From Limnephilus marmoratus (lineage: Eukaryota; Arthropoda; Insecta; Trichoptera; Limnephilidae), in NCBI GenBank assembly GCA_917880885.1, contig OU862910.1:22518710-22582709 (forward strand): a stretch of 64,000 nucleotides of DNA. The letters are read 5' to 3'. A model generated the notes under the pieces. That model was not told the origin of the DNA. It saw nothing but the letters and a program-made list of their open reading frames with translations, and made no database searches. Shown piece after piece: positions 23,780 to 34,194 of this stretch (its first letter is position 1; each line of letters starts with the position of its first letter). The position numbers and the translations under genes are program-made.

Positions 23780-24296
23780 TTTTTTTTAATATTCTCCACA
23801 TAGGAGAACCTGAGGAAAATAATTCCCCTCGGAGCCTATGTCGTCTTTGGAGTTGCTGCGTGGAGGGTCTTTTAAGGAAAGAAAGGAGAGGATCTGAAAC
23901 TTCTAAGCGCCCTTGAGGTGATTTTCTCACGAAAATGGCGCTATAAAAATCATCCAACAATTATTATTCTGGGAAGGAACAGTATGATGGATGGGTGGTA
24001 GTCTTGGGGGGTAGTATGCTCAGAAGTGACGGACGCATGAATCCATCCCTCTCACTGCTGTGCAAGTCGAGGTTAGGAGAGATTCCTACTGGAAAGGTCA
24101 AAAGGTCTCCCTCAACCAATCCGATCCGGCCTGCTACACAGTTGGTGGGCAAACCATCTGCCGCCAAGACCCGGACAAACCTCACTTCATTATCCCGGGT
24201 ACCCCTCCTAAGTGATCAAACGTAGCGAACCACCTATAGCAGAGGTGTTGGTTATTCAATAAATGGTTCCCGGGGCGGCGGTACCCATACCCAAGC
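23780..24296 (-). repeat. SINE-A copy interrupted by a ~75-bp insertion
   Basis: On the minus strand: head GGCGGCGGTACCC side at 24296, CCAACACCTCTGC at about 24240-24255, GGTCTTGGCGGC at about 24165, then CATCCATC, and the terminal hairpin and tail at 23780-23850. Between 23893 and 23967 lies about 75 nt not found in other copies, bounded inside by AGCGCC and GGCGCT and containing TTTTCTCACGAAAA. This is probably a tiny secondary insertion. Confidence 0.85.
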
Positions 24297-24407
24297 TTCG
24301 AAACTGAATACTTGTACTATTAGCCGTAAAAAATTGCTAGTATGTGTCATAACTTCCCAAGTCATAATGTCTCTTAACAACATACTTAATGGTTCTTTAA
24401 CAGTTGA

Positions 24408-25012
24408 TACCCCGACAGTTGGCCCCCCTTTTTTTACATGAATACCGCACAAGAGTCCCAACTGCTTCCGTCTGGAGCCAGTGAGACTATGGCATCCCCA
24501 ATTAGGGTATGTTGTGAGGCTGAAGGTAGTGGGGAGGGAAGGAGATAGGGAAGAGGAAGGTGGGGAAGTACCTGGCTATTCAGATCTGGTCAACAAACGG
24601 CAGTCGTTTCAATTCTGAATGGTGGTCTTACACCAGGGCGATACTGATAGTATCTTCCACTCTGGAACGTGCCGCAAATATACTATATATTATTTTAAAT
24701 TAATAAATGGTGAAATACACAAATTAATCAAATAAAATGTATTTGCCACGCCGGGATTCGATCCCGTGACCTTCGGAATGCGAGTCAAGCGCCTTACCGC
24801 TGCACTACGCCGGATAAAACTACTTGCCTATGTACACAAAAATCGACGCAGTAAATAAATTCGTCTTATATCTAGGTATACCAACTTATTAAATGTATTT
24901 TTAAAGTCGACTTTAGGTTAAAAATTGGTAAATAATGCACAAAAAATTATAATAATTATAATTTTGGAAGGCCAACTATCGTGAGATCAACAGTCAGGTC
25001 ACCATATTTAAT
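24408..25012. mobile_element. family-C element, partial, split by SINE-B
   Basis: The left end shows CCCCGACAGTTGGCCCCCC (24411-24428). The right part, 24815-25012, matches the copies at 35430 and 45886: GGATAAAACTACTTG, the GTAAATAAATTCGT segment, TTTTTAAAGTCG, AAATTGGTAAATAATG. It ends in the ATCAACAGTCAGGTCACC terminus. The middle is replaced by SINE-B, with about 150 nt of family C missing. Confidence 0.6.
24429..24816 (-). repeat. SINE-B, full-length copy with tRNA-like head
   Basis: The minus strand begins with a tRNA-like head (24814-24744): A-box GTAGTGCAGCGGTAAGGCGC, anticodon loop CTCGCAT (U33, purine 37, anticodon CGC) and B-box GGATCGAATCC with a 4-bp T stem. The body follows with GCGGCACGTTCCAGAG, TCAGTATCGCCCTGGTGTAA, CAGATCTGAATAGCC, the CTTCCTCTTCCC region, and TTGGGACTCTTGTGC, ending CATGTAAAAAAA. 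The tail resembles SINE-A's ATGTAAAA, so both may use related LINE machinery. Confidence 0.8.
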
Positions 25013-25799
25013 AATATAATATCTGCATCACGCAAAATCACAAATTGGTAATGACATGAACCATTTACAAACAATTGTCTTAGGCGATTATAATATTATT
25101 TTATGTAAAATAATAACAGAGTTATTATCTATTAAAATTCCCTATTACTTACAACAATATTTTTATTACATTGGCAGGTTGATAATCGAATCGTGAAATG
25201 CACGTTTTTTAAACCAATTAAAAGATCAGCGAAGATAACGCCTGTAAGGCGTTAATCACAACGGGTCAACCAAACACATTTAACACGCATAATACAAAGA
25301 ACAATGATAATTATTGACAAACCGGTATGCACAATTTATTCAGAATAAGGGGTCAATCAAGAGTGTAACGCCAGTAAAAAGATAAATAGACAAAATAATA
25401 TAATTCGCAATGATAATAATTGTTGACGACCCCAAATTATGCAAAGGTTTTTTGTTGTAAACAATTTACATTTAGACATTCCGTGCAATTTTTGCGGCGC
25501 CTTGGATTGACTACGTGATGAAGAATAGGTATTTCATCTCTGTTGTAACTAACCACTATTACCTACGAATATACTTTTTGTTCATTATTTTGCATAGGCT
25601 TTTTATTCTGTGAATCTCTCTGGGTTTTGTAGTTATGTAGATTCTATTGCCACTGGCTTATAAGTTACAACTTTTTTCTGAATTCCAACACTGACACTTA
25701 AATATTTATTGGAGGAAGAACTCATATGAGTAAAATTAGTATTGAAGTCTCTTTAATCAAGAACGACTCTCAAATGAAAATAACTTTGTACTTCATATT
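25013..25799. other. no recognised feature
   Basis: AT-rich; nothing recognised. Confidence 0.5.
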
Positions 25800-26514
25800 T
25801 TTTGTATTTGAGTACGTTAATATTGTCTTCAATTATTCTCTCTCTCTGGTTTCAATCCTGGGATTGGTTTGCAGCAATTTCCTTTAGTTTCCTCTTCCAT
25901 TCTTCCCTGTCTTGTGCGGCTCTTTTGAGGTCTGCATATGATAAGCAGCGCACGTCCACCAGCAGGTCCTCCAGGTACTCTCGGCGTGGGCGTCCCCTAG
26001 AGTTTGTCCCCTCGGTCATACCCTCCATTATGGAATGCAAGAGGCCTTCTTGTCGTATTACATGGCCGATCCATCTTGCACGCCTTTCGGACAAGGTCCT
26101 GAGCAGGTGCCTTCCTCCTTCGATTCTTTGGAGAACCTCCTCATTTGTAATGTGGTCTCTCCAGGAAATTCCTAATAGTTTTCTATAGGACCACATCTCA
26201 AAAGCCTCTAGTCTCCGTTTATCTCTTTTGGATAGGCACCATGTTTCGCAGCCGTACATCAAGATACTCCATACATAGGTCTTGATGAGGAGTATTCTCA
26301 GCTTTAGGTCTATATTATTTGATTCAATTATTTTCGACCTTTTATTGAAAGCAAGCCTAGCCTGGTGTATACGGCTGTCGACATCGCTCTTAGACCGACC
26401 GTCCCATGTTATTTTGCTCCCGAGATAGACAAACTCCTTGGCGTTCTTTAGTGGAACTCCTGACATCTCTATTCGCATCTGATGTTGCGTTCGGCCTACA
26501 GTCAGCAGCTTTGT
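25800..26514 (-). mobile_element. 5'-truncated LINE
   Basis: Extent of the LINE-derived sequence around the ORF at 25852-26514. A stop lies immediately upstream in frame at 26515, where homology is lost, so truncation occurred there during insertion. No clear poly-A or target duplication found. Confidence 0.65.
25852..26514 (-). CDS. LINE reverse transcriptase C-terminal region, open over ~220 codons
   Basis: The frame is open from about 26514 (KLLTVGRTQHQM) to a stop at 25852. Visible blocks in order: GVPLKNAKEFVYLGSKIT, DVDSRIHQARLAFNKRSKI, LKTYVWSILMYGCETWCLS-like segment, RRLEAFEMWSYRKLLGISW, ITNEEVLQRI, RRARWIGHVIR, HSIMEGMTEG, GRPRREYLEDLL and DREEWKRKLKE. This is the region after the RT palm in insect endonuclease/RT LINEs. 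The polymerase palm (YADD) is absent. No stop codon interrupts it, so the insertion is fairly young or the frame survived by chance. Confidence 0.85.
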   Translation of the reverse strand, partial: TKLLTVGRTQHQMRIEMSGVPLKNAKEFVYLGSKITWDGRSKSDVDSRIHQARLAFNKRSKIIESNNIDLKLRILLIKTYVWSILMYGCETWCLSKRDKRRLEAFEMWSYRKLLGISWRDHITNEEVLQRIEGGRHLLRTLSERRARWIGHVIRQEGLLHSIMEGMTEGTNSRGRPRREYLEDLLVDVRCLSYADLKRAAQDREEWKRKLKEIAANQSQD

Positions 26515-28119
26515 TCAATTATTAAATATTAGTAAATTATTAGATATACGTAAGCATAGCTTTCCCATGACAATACGTGAGGTACATAATACTGTACGTG
26601 AGGTACATAATAGCATTAAATCCATTACTGCCAGTGTTTCACAAAAACAAAACGAGAATCTCTTTTTGCCACGTTCAGTGTTTGCCATTTGTACAATTTG
26701 TGGTAATTCTATTTGTTTAGTTGTCACCGTTGATTACACAAGTAGACCTGGAAGCAGCAGCTTTACGGAGGCTCGTGCTCATGTTCTTCGGTGATCACTT
26801 TTCTATTGCCCCATCGCATCGGTGAAGCTGTCTAGAACAAAAACAAAGCAAATAGACCAAGCAGTACAGCAAAAAACCTCCGTAGCGACAACATCTTTCC
26901 TTGCTTTTGAGATACACACCTCACGAGTCACTTCACACGATTTCTTCACGCTCTTCGCTCTCGCTTACTCCTGCATTTCCACGTCTCTCTGTCATCCTTT
27001 ATTTTTCTTTCATCGCCTTTTGTTTTGTGGCGTTCGTTTGTTTTATTGACGGTGGTGATAAAATAAACTGTGTACACCTACAAATGAAGTTGTTAGGTCT
27101 TGTTTTGTTTTGAATGTCTCTTTCTGTCGCCTCGGTACATAAACTATCCGAGGAGTAAGATACTCGGAGAGATGGGTCCTGCACCTGCATAAAGTGTGAA
27201 TTATTTACGCCCAAAAAGGTTGGCGATATTTATAAACAATGACATCGTAATAGGGCATTGATAACATGGGAGTAGGAATATCGTTAACATCAATAAGCAA
27301 CAAATATTTGAAGAAATGACATTCAATTGGAGTAATTAACAATTATTGAGTTACCGTTTTGAGGTGGTAGGTACCGATCATGATATGACGCGATTTTTCC
27401 CACCAAGATTCGTCACGACCCACGTCCGCTACTTCGTGGTGTGGTTACTGCTTATCCCTTCACTGAGCCAGCTTCTTGCTGCCATTGCCTTCGTTAGAGC
27501 CTCGTGAATCGTGATGGTTCGCCAATACTTCGATTTGATCAAAACTCACATGATTTCACTGGAGCATGCACAAGTGTTTTTCTCAATCAAAGTGATGTGT
27601 GGTAATCGTTTGCTCTCGATCGTGCCAGGGAATCTATCGTTTTTTTGCTTGGTCATTTTGAAACTATGGGTGGTAAATAACAGTAGTTAAAACTTAAAAC
27701 CCATTACTAGTCATTTACAGAATACTAGTAGTTACTACTTGACTGCGCCCGAATTTCAACACTTTTAATTATATTGGAATCTGAAATCATCCAGTTGCTA
27801 TCTTGTTTTATTTTTTGGCAGATTAGAAAGCTCTATAATTCATGGCAAAAATAATGTTGCGAATTAAAAATAGCTAATGCATTTTAGGTCATACATAACA
27901 GAATTCTTTTAGCCATATTTTTATTAAGGGAAACCACAAGCCAAAAATTCATGTATTCTTAGTTTGTCTTATAACTACCTGAATGTAGGAAAACGACATT
28001 AAAATGGCTTGGAAAATGGAGTCTAGAGGTCATGAATTCAAGCGCAAAAGCGTTTTTTTTTATTTATTATATAAAAAATTTAATACGAAAGAAAAAAATT
28101 TATCAATAGAAAATGTCAC
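26515..28119. other. no gene; short tandem duplication at 26570-26612
   Basis: GTGAGGTACATAATA occurs twice, 19 bp apart, near 26577 and 26596. The 26880-27120 part is pyrimidine-rich and less AT-rich, with overlapping ORFs of 60-75 codons on both strands and no recognisable product. Confidence 0.45.
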
Positions 28120-28455
28120 AGATAATTTTTGCATTAAAATTTTATATTTAACAATTTTTCAAGTCGTATATGCGTTCGCACATTTCAAATCAAAAAATAT
28201 TTTTATGAACTTAAAATATTACATACGGGTTATAAGGAATCACAGATAAATAATTTAGAGATTTTAGAAATTAGAAAAAATATAAATAATAAAACAGACA
28301 TAATTAATAAGCAGCAAATTTTTATAAACTCTCTTTTGAACCTTTTCCCACTTAACCGGTCTTTCCCTGCTAATGACTTTGAAATCCCTAATTTTAATAA
28401 ACTTCCCCCACTCTTACCCCTTCCCCTTCCTTCTACCCTTTCCGCCCATATGTGA
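28120..28455 (+). pseudogene. Penelope-like element C-terminal ORF remnant
   Basis: In one frame (28219-28455) the sequence reads LHTGYKESQINNLEILEIRK, then DIINKQQIFINSLLNLFP and a P/L-rich end with stop at 28453. A basic block, then LE.LEI.K, then (D/N)IINKQ near the C-terminus fits the end of the GIY-YIG endonuclease of Penelope-like retroelements. Upstream coding similarity continues in another frame (28004-28249), so a frameshift near 28215 is likely. The hammerhead-like end 40 nt downstream supports the assignment. Confidence 0.5.
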
Positions 28456-28590
28456 TCTATGAATAATTTTTAAGTTTAATGTATATTTGATCCTAATGAT
28501 GTGAACATCGTTCACGAAACATGTTGATTGTATGTAAATAAAAGTGATGTAAACAAAGTTATTTGTATTTTCATTAAAATAAATAATGTC
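28456..28590 (+). mobile_element. Penelope-like 3' end with hammerhead-like motif
   Basis: 28488-28530: TGATC, CTAATGA, T, stem GTGAAC-ATC-GTTCAC (perfect 6 bp), GAA, AC-AT-GT, T, GATTG. Helix I (TGATC with GATTG, including G-U pairs) is 5 bp. CTAATGA has A where the hammerhead core needs G, which should abolish cleavage. As in the other copies, one extra base precedes helix II. The 3' flank GTAAATAAAAGTGATG and AAACAAAGTTATTTG resembles the ends at 20452 and 57954. Confidence 0.6.
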
Positions 28591-31500
28591 ATCACAAAGT
28601 GAAAACCTTTCCGTAGAAGTTTTCTTCGAAAAAAAAAATTTTTTTTAACAATTTGGTTTTAAATCTAATTGATGGAAGCGGTAGGAAAAGCTTCAATTTA
28701 TCCAAAGCAAATTTTTTTGTAAATCTCAAAGTTAAAATAAGCTGCTAATCATAACAAGGATATTATTTTGTATGGTATTATGTAGCACGCATATTATGTC
28801 GTCGTCACAATGAAGTAATACTTTTTGTATACAGTGATGAGTATTTTTGGCAGTGACAACGTAACACACGTAATATGAAACGTCGGTATGTTTGGAATAT
28901 TAACATATTCATTCAGCCAGACAATAACTGAATACATTCAAAAGATTCTGTTTCTACTTAAACGAACAGTAATTTTTACTGTTAGGTCAATCATCAACTG
29001 CATTGAATTTCAATATTGCTTTCGCTTATTTCAAAGGAACAGGTAGGCCTGACTTCCACGTGTAGTTTGTCTCTCGCTTTTGTTATTTCGTACATATTAA
29101 TTAAACTTGTAGCACGTTTAGAATCTTTGAAAAACGAATCAATATAAAATAGACTAAAAAACCTAACATCAGGACAATATTTTTTTACCAATGCTCACAA
29201 ATTGGTGGGTATAATCCACCTCGATCCAGAATTTGAAAAGATTTGATCAATATCACCTTGGGTTCGTATATCATCATAACGCAGAATGGCCTAGTCATTG
29301 CTTTTTTCGTATTCGGATATAAATCGCAGACGCTTCATGCCTCTCTCCATCACTTCTTCTGTTTTCCAATCCTCCAACTTCTCATCGATAAGGTTAACTC
29401 TCATTTGGTGTTCCATAAGTATATTCGTGATTTTACCGCATGAAATTTTGGCCATAATTGAAAACGAAATTTAGTAATTTCTTACTGACTTAAACAGTTG
29501 TTGATACGGTGGTATGACTTCACTCAGAGGAATGCTGAAATTTGCATAAGAAAATATTCGGTCACAAAAATTTATACGCTCGTGATTCTTGATGTAATCT
29601 TTGTCACCGGTCTTAATATGAGGGGGAGCAGAAGTGATCTTTGAAAAGATTTACGAAATTTTTTCGTTAAAGAATTTGGCCCGGAATTAATAAAGATGAC
29701 AGGATTGCTATCTTTCTCCCAAAAATCGCCCACAGGGACCAAAAGTATCAAATTTTGATCTCAAAGAAAACCAATGAATATTAACCGTTATCTTATTTTT
29801 TATTGGTATCTTCCGAGTGAGATGTTTGAATTTCTTGTTAACAGTTATGTTATTTTTTATGTGGGATTTTTAAGTAACTTGTTTTAAACTTTCTAGCTAA
29901 GAAAGGGTATAGATAACTTCTTATGAATTCTGAATGCAAAAGTTAAGTCACCATTTTTAATTTAAATTTCTACACAAAGTTTTCTATTCAAATTAACCGG
30001 TTGCTTCATCAATGAATGGCAAATTAAAAAAAAAGTATAAATGTGAATTTAAATTGCTAATTATTGCCACATTTTCTGCGAAATGGCTCCACTAAAAATA
30101 TTTTTATCTCTCGCTTTCAAAATATTCAATTTTGGAATCCTGCTGAACGTGGAAGGCAATTTATTGAACTTATACCAGTCGCAGCAGGGATTGTATGTGA
30201 CGTCATCGTTCTAGTATCTTCTGTCTTTTTCGTTTTCAAACACGACGAATGAGAAGGAAGAGGAGAAACATCGATGACGCGCGTTCGTGCTCTCACTGGG
30301 ACTAGTTTACTTAGTTGGTACGTACTTTAGGAAGACAATTCTGGCAAAAAAAGTAATTTGCTAAAAACAAATATGCATTTAGCAGTAGATTTATCATTGT
30401 CCTAACTGCTTTTAAGCAGCGCGCCCACCTTTTCTGAAAATCCACCATTTGACTTTTGATCCCGGATCCATTGCATATATTTTATCTTCAAATTATACAT
30501 ACCTCTGAAGTCGAAGAACTTCATTTAACATAAGCGCTACTTATTCTAAATCTCTCTAATTGTGCGCTTGAAAAATGATTTTAAAAGTTGAAATATGTAA
30601 CACTTTATTTTTTAAATAAATTATCCGAAAAATCTATTTACTCTTGCATTACAAACGCATTGTTTTATATTCCAGGTTGTTTACATAATATAACTCTTAG
30701 TTACAAAGCAAGACTGTTTGCAGAAATAAATATCACTGAAAAGATATATAGTGACTTGGATACTGTGCCAAAATGGCTCAACCCGAATAAATTTGATTTA
30801 CATGTTAGTCCAAATAAATCCAAATGTTTTTATCAATGAAGAAGTCATAAAAAATGGAAAAAAATAAATATCTGATCTAGATTAAATGATAGTAGAATTG
30901 GGAGCAGCGGCATTTAGTGTCGTTATAAAAACTGAACTTTTAAAAAAATGCAGACAACAAATTATTAAGAAAAAATTGAAAAAAATGTTTTTTTTTGGCA
31001 GAAACAGAAATTAAGTTATGTGAGTAGATATTGCGTATTTCTCTAAACAGACTGCACATAAGTAGGTCGCATTTTGTTATTCGGTCGTTTAACCTCACTG
31101 CGTCTTATCAAAAATATTTGTATAGCTGATTTCTACTCAAGACGCCTGCAGTTTAAGTATATAGACTTTAGTTTTAAGCATATTTAAACAACTAAAATCC
31201 ATATCTACGTAAAAGTTTTTCTACTAAGTTAGAGACCCTACTACCGTGAAATAAGGGTTTTTTTTATAAAATGCAAACTTGTTATATGCGATCTGTATGA
31301 AAGTTGTTTGATTTTACATTTGCTATGTGCATGTCTGAGTAAATACATTCTTAAAACATACAGCGGGAGAACAGAAAGCTTGGGATGATCAAATAAGCAC
31401 TACAATGGTCATCATTAATAATTTAACCAGCACGTATGAATGCATTTTACATCATCCACTCTGACAGGAGGGTTAAAGGGCAGGGATATTTAATAGTTTA

Positions 31501-31718
31501 AGAATTCCTCTGATCCGTCAGTGTGCCGCCGCGTATTGAATAACCTTATAAATAAAATAGATGTTCCAAGTGCTCTACCATCGCTGACACGTGAGATAAA
31601 TTCGAGGAATAAATTTAATGCTTACACACCCCATTATATCACCGTGGACGCAAATCGTTCATCATATCTCACTTAATACCACGCTCTGATCATTTTGATA
31701 TAATCCTGCTCCGTTGCA
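28591..31718. other. long stretch without recognised genes
   Basis: Short ORFs only (for example 30588-30839, 83 codons, LSYKARLFAEINIT-type sequence, not recognised). No repeats or splice-bounded exon found. Confidence 0.45.
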
Positions 31719-31900
31719 ACATCTCTTTTTGTTGCTTGCTATTTAATGAGAAAGAGGGAGACATTACAACCGATCTATCAGCGGCACGCCGATATCTGCT
31801 AAATCAGCTAAATAATCCTGCCGTTGGGATCTCAGTTGTAACCTCTCTTTTTGTAATGTGCATCGTTTATGAGAAAGAGAGATATGGTACAATAGAACTA
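31719..31900. repeat. two ~120-bp-spaced hairpin modules
   Basis: CTCTTTTTGTTGC ... ATGAGAAAGAG at 31722-31755 and CTCTTTTTGTAATG ... ATGAGAAAGAG at 31844-31880 each form a hairpin and are 120 bp apart. Similar modules lie beyond the LINE at 34238-34290 (AATGAGAAAGAG) and about 35020-35070 (GATAGAGAGAGAAA). The LINE may have split a tandem or composite repeat. Confidence 0.45.
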
Positions 31901-31987
31901 TCAGCATTAACCCGTCTGCTTGTTTAGGAATAAATACATCCCAAAACACGTAATCGCGTCATATTTTCATAAGACCAAAAACGTCCC

Positions 31988-32039
31988 GAGCGACTTTACA
32001 TTTTAAAAGCTATATATCTTTTAAAATGTAAAGTCGCTC
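31988..32039. repeat. perfect 22-bp inverted repeat, 8-nt spacer
   Basis: GAGCGACTTTACATTTTAAA AG (31988-32009) is exactly complementary to 32018-32039, separated by CTATATAT. The right arm ends two bases before LINE-coding sequence starts at 32042. Such perfection suggests a very recent origin: fold-back synthesis at the LINE 5' junction, a young MITE, or a small-RNA hairpin. Confidence 0.85.
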
Positions 32040-32041
32040 GC

Positions 32042-34159
32042 TATTTTAATGCTTTCCCGTGGTCAGCTGTCTGTTTTCGGACCTCGGATCCCTCAAGATG
32101 TGCCCAGGAAATTGGTGAAGTCATCACATCCGCGATGGATGGCTTCATCCAATCCACTGTTAAAGAAACTGGTGTGGGCTCAAAGCCGTGGTTCAGTCGA
32201 CAATGCTCTGAAGCAGTGCGACGAAAAAACGCGGCTTACCGAGCCTACAACACATCTCGAACGTCCGAAAACAGAACAGAATATAACAAAATGGCAAAGG
32301 AAAGCAAGAGGATCATTAATAGGTCTAAATTCGAGCACGACCTGCAGATCAGTAGAAAGCTGGCTGCCTGCCCGCACGGCAGCAGAGCGTTCTGGTCGCT
32401 TGCGGGCTCAATAGGTCGCAATTTCTGCAAATCCAGTCTGCCACCTCTTACCAGACCTGACGGCTCTCTAGCAAATACCGCCGCCGAAAAGGCTAACTTA
32501 TTAGGCAAAATGTTCGCGGAAAACTCGACCCTCGATGATCAAGGTGCTACCCCGCCGTCGGTTCCTCACTGCGGTTTTCATATGAAAAAGCTGAGGATCC
32601 GGCATCGGGATGTACTCCAAGTCTTACGAGGGCTTGATATTAATAAAGCTAGTGGGCCTGACGGAATACCTGCCCTGGTATTGCAGAGGTGCGCTGCAGA
32701 AATAGCTCCAATTTTGACGAAGCTTTTCAAAATGTCCCTGAAGTCTGGTTCTGTGCCCTCTGGTTGGAAAAAAGCGATCATTCACCCTATTCCAAAGAAG
32801 GGTGACCGCTCCAACCCAGCCAACTACCGCCCCATAGCGATCACATCAGTTCTGTCTAAGGTAATGGAACGTGTGATCAACGACAAACTGCTCACATACC
32901 TCGAGAAGAACAAAATTATTAACGACCGTCAATACGGATTCCGGCGGAACCGCTCGTGCGGTGATCTTCTCGCGTATGTGACGCATGTTTGGGGGCGGTG
33001 CCTGGAACGTTTTGGTGAGACCCAAACGGTTGCACTGGATATTTCCAAGGCCTTTGACCGGGTTTGGCACCGTGGGCTTGTCAACAAACTGCTTTCTTAC
33101 GGACTTCCCGCATCCTTGTGTAAGTGGATTGCCGACTTTTTGAGGGAGAGGTCGATTCAGGTGGTTGCTGACGGTTTCACCTCTTCTTCGCATTCGATAA
33201 ATGCTGGCGTCCCACAGGGATCGGTTCTGTCACCGACTTTGTTTCTGTTGCACATCAATGACCTCTTGTCATGTGCACCGATTCATTGTTACGCGGATGA
33301 CAGTACAGTCCATGATAGCTTTTTGTTTGACAAGCCCCCAAAGGGCACACAAACTCCAATAGCTCGGAGGGCTTTGAAGCAAAGAATGGACGGTTACCTC
33401 GAGAGTATTTTCTCTTGGGGTAAGAATAACCTCGTCGAATTTAATGTTTCAAAGACCCAATCATGTTTGATAACGTCTAAAAGGGATCGAAATGAAAATC
33501 TAGTCTCCTTCAACGGAAGCAACCTTCCGAACAGGACCTCCATTGATATGCTTGGTGTAACTCTAAGTGACCAGCTCAGGTACGGGGGCTCCATCGAAAC
33601 CAGAGTTAAGTTAGCCTCTCAGAAACTGGGCGTACTGTACAGGGCCCGCAGATACTTTAATAGTACCCAACTGCTAACCCTGTACAAATCGCAAGTGCGC
33701 CCCACGGTTGAATTTGGCAGCCACCTCTGGTCTGGAGCTCCAAAATACCTAAAAAAAACCCTTGACTCTGTGCAGAAACGGGCGGTCCGTTTGATAGATT
33801 CTCCCATCCTAACAGACGGACTGCAATCTTTAGAGCATAGGCGTCAGGTGGGAATGCTGTCCTTGTTCTACCGGTATTACAATGGAAGATGCTCCGAGGA
33901 ACTAGCATCATTGATCCCCTCGGCTCCGGTGCATAGTCGGGAAACACGCCAAACACGCGCCCAACATTTGTACACGGTTGACATTACTCACATGAGAACG
34001 GGTCGTTTCTATGACTCGTTCTTGAGTTCAACGGCTCGGCTGTGGAACGATTTGCCGGCCTCTGTGTTTCCTCCCTCCTACAACATGGGTCTCTTCAAGA
34101 CCCATGTTCACTCCTTCCTTTCCTCAAAGAGACCCTCCACACAGCATCTACAAAGATGA
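32042..34159 (+). CDS. non-LTR retrotransposon reverse transcriptase (ORF2, 5'-truncated)
   Basis: Open frame from the junction (AFPWSAVCFRTSDPSRCAQE) through ATG at 32135 to stop at 34157-34159; 674 residues from that ATG. RT blocks, numbered from it: LDINKASGPDGIPALVLQRC about 169-188, NYRPIAITSVLSKVMERVI about 229-247, YGFRRNRSCGDLLAYV about 267-282, VALDISKAFDRVWHRG about 300-315 (first catalytic Asp in LDISKAFD), AGVPQGSVLSPTLFLLHIND about 355-374, CYADDSTVH from about 385 (YADD 386-389, catalytic pair intact). Then thumb region and the C-terminus ARLWNDLPASVFPPS, ending SSKRPSTQHLQR. The endonuclease is missing, so this copy cannot transpose alone. Catalytic residues intact and no stop over 2.1 kb indicates a young insertion. 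Confidence 0.92.
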   Translation, partial: YFNAFPWSAVCFRTSDPSRCAQEIGEVITSAMDGFIQSTVKETGVGSKPWFSRQCSEAVRRKNAAYRAYNTSRTSENRTEYNKMAKESKRIINRSKFEHDLQISRKLAACPHGSRAFWSLAGSIGRNFCKSSLPPLTRPDGSLANTAAEKANLLGKMFAENSTLDDQGATPPSVPHCGFHMKKLRIRHRDVLQVLRGLDINKASGPDGIPALVLQRCAAEIAPILTKLFKMSLKSGSVPSGWKKAIIHPIPKKGDRSNPANYRPIAITSVLSKVMERVINDKLLTYLEKNKIINDRQYGFRRNRSCGDLLAYVTHVWGRCLERFGETQTVALDISKAFDRVWHRGLVNKLLSYGLPASLCKWIADFLRERSIQVVADGFTSSSHSINAGVPQGSVLSPTLFLLHINDLLSCAPIHCYADDSTVHDSFLFDKPPKGTQTPIARRALKQRMDGYLESIFSWGKNNLVEFNVSKTQSCLITSKRDRNENLVSFNGSNLPNRTSIDMLGVTLSDQLRYGGSIETRVKLASQKLGVLYRARRYFNSTQLLTLYKSQVRPTVEFGSHLWSGAPKYLKKTLDSVQKRAVRLIDSPILTDGLQSLEHRRQVGMLSLFYRYYNGRCSEELASLIPSAPVHSRETRQTRAQHLYTVDITHMRTGRFYDSFLSSTARLWNDLPASVFPPSYNMGLFKTHVHSFLSSKRPSTQHLQR

Positions 34160-34163
34160 CATA

Positions 34164-34194
34164 GGCCCTGAGGGAAATTATTTTCCTCAGGGCC
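34164..34194 (+). promoter_or_regulatory. 3'UTR hairpin of the LINE, shared with SINE-A
   Basis: GGCCCTGAGGGAAA pairs with TTTTCCTCAGGGCC (14 bp, one G-U) around a 3-nt loop, starting 5 nt after the stop codon. The same hairpin lies at the same distance from the ATGTAAAA tail in the SINE-A copies. In several LINE clades the RT recognises a 3' stem-loop; that role here is inference. Confidence 0.7.

Noticed and set aside
24744..24814. Functional tRNA-Ala gene on the minus strand
   Set aside because: The anticodon stem is largely mispaired and the sequence continues into SINE-B, which ends in ATGTAAAAAAA.
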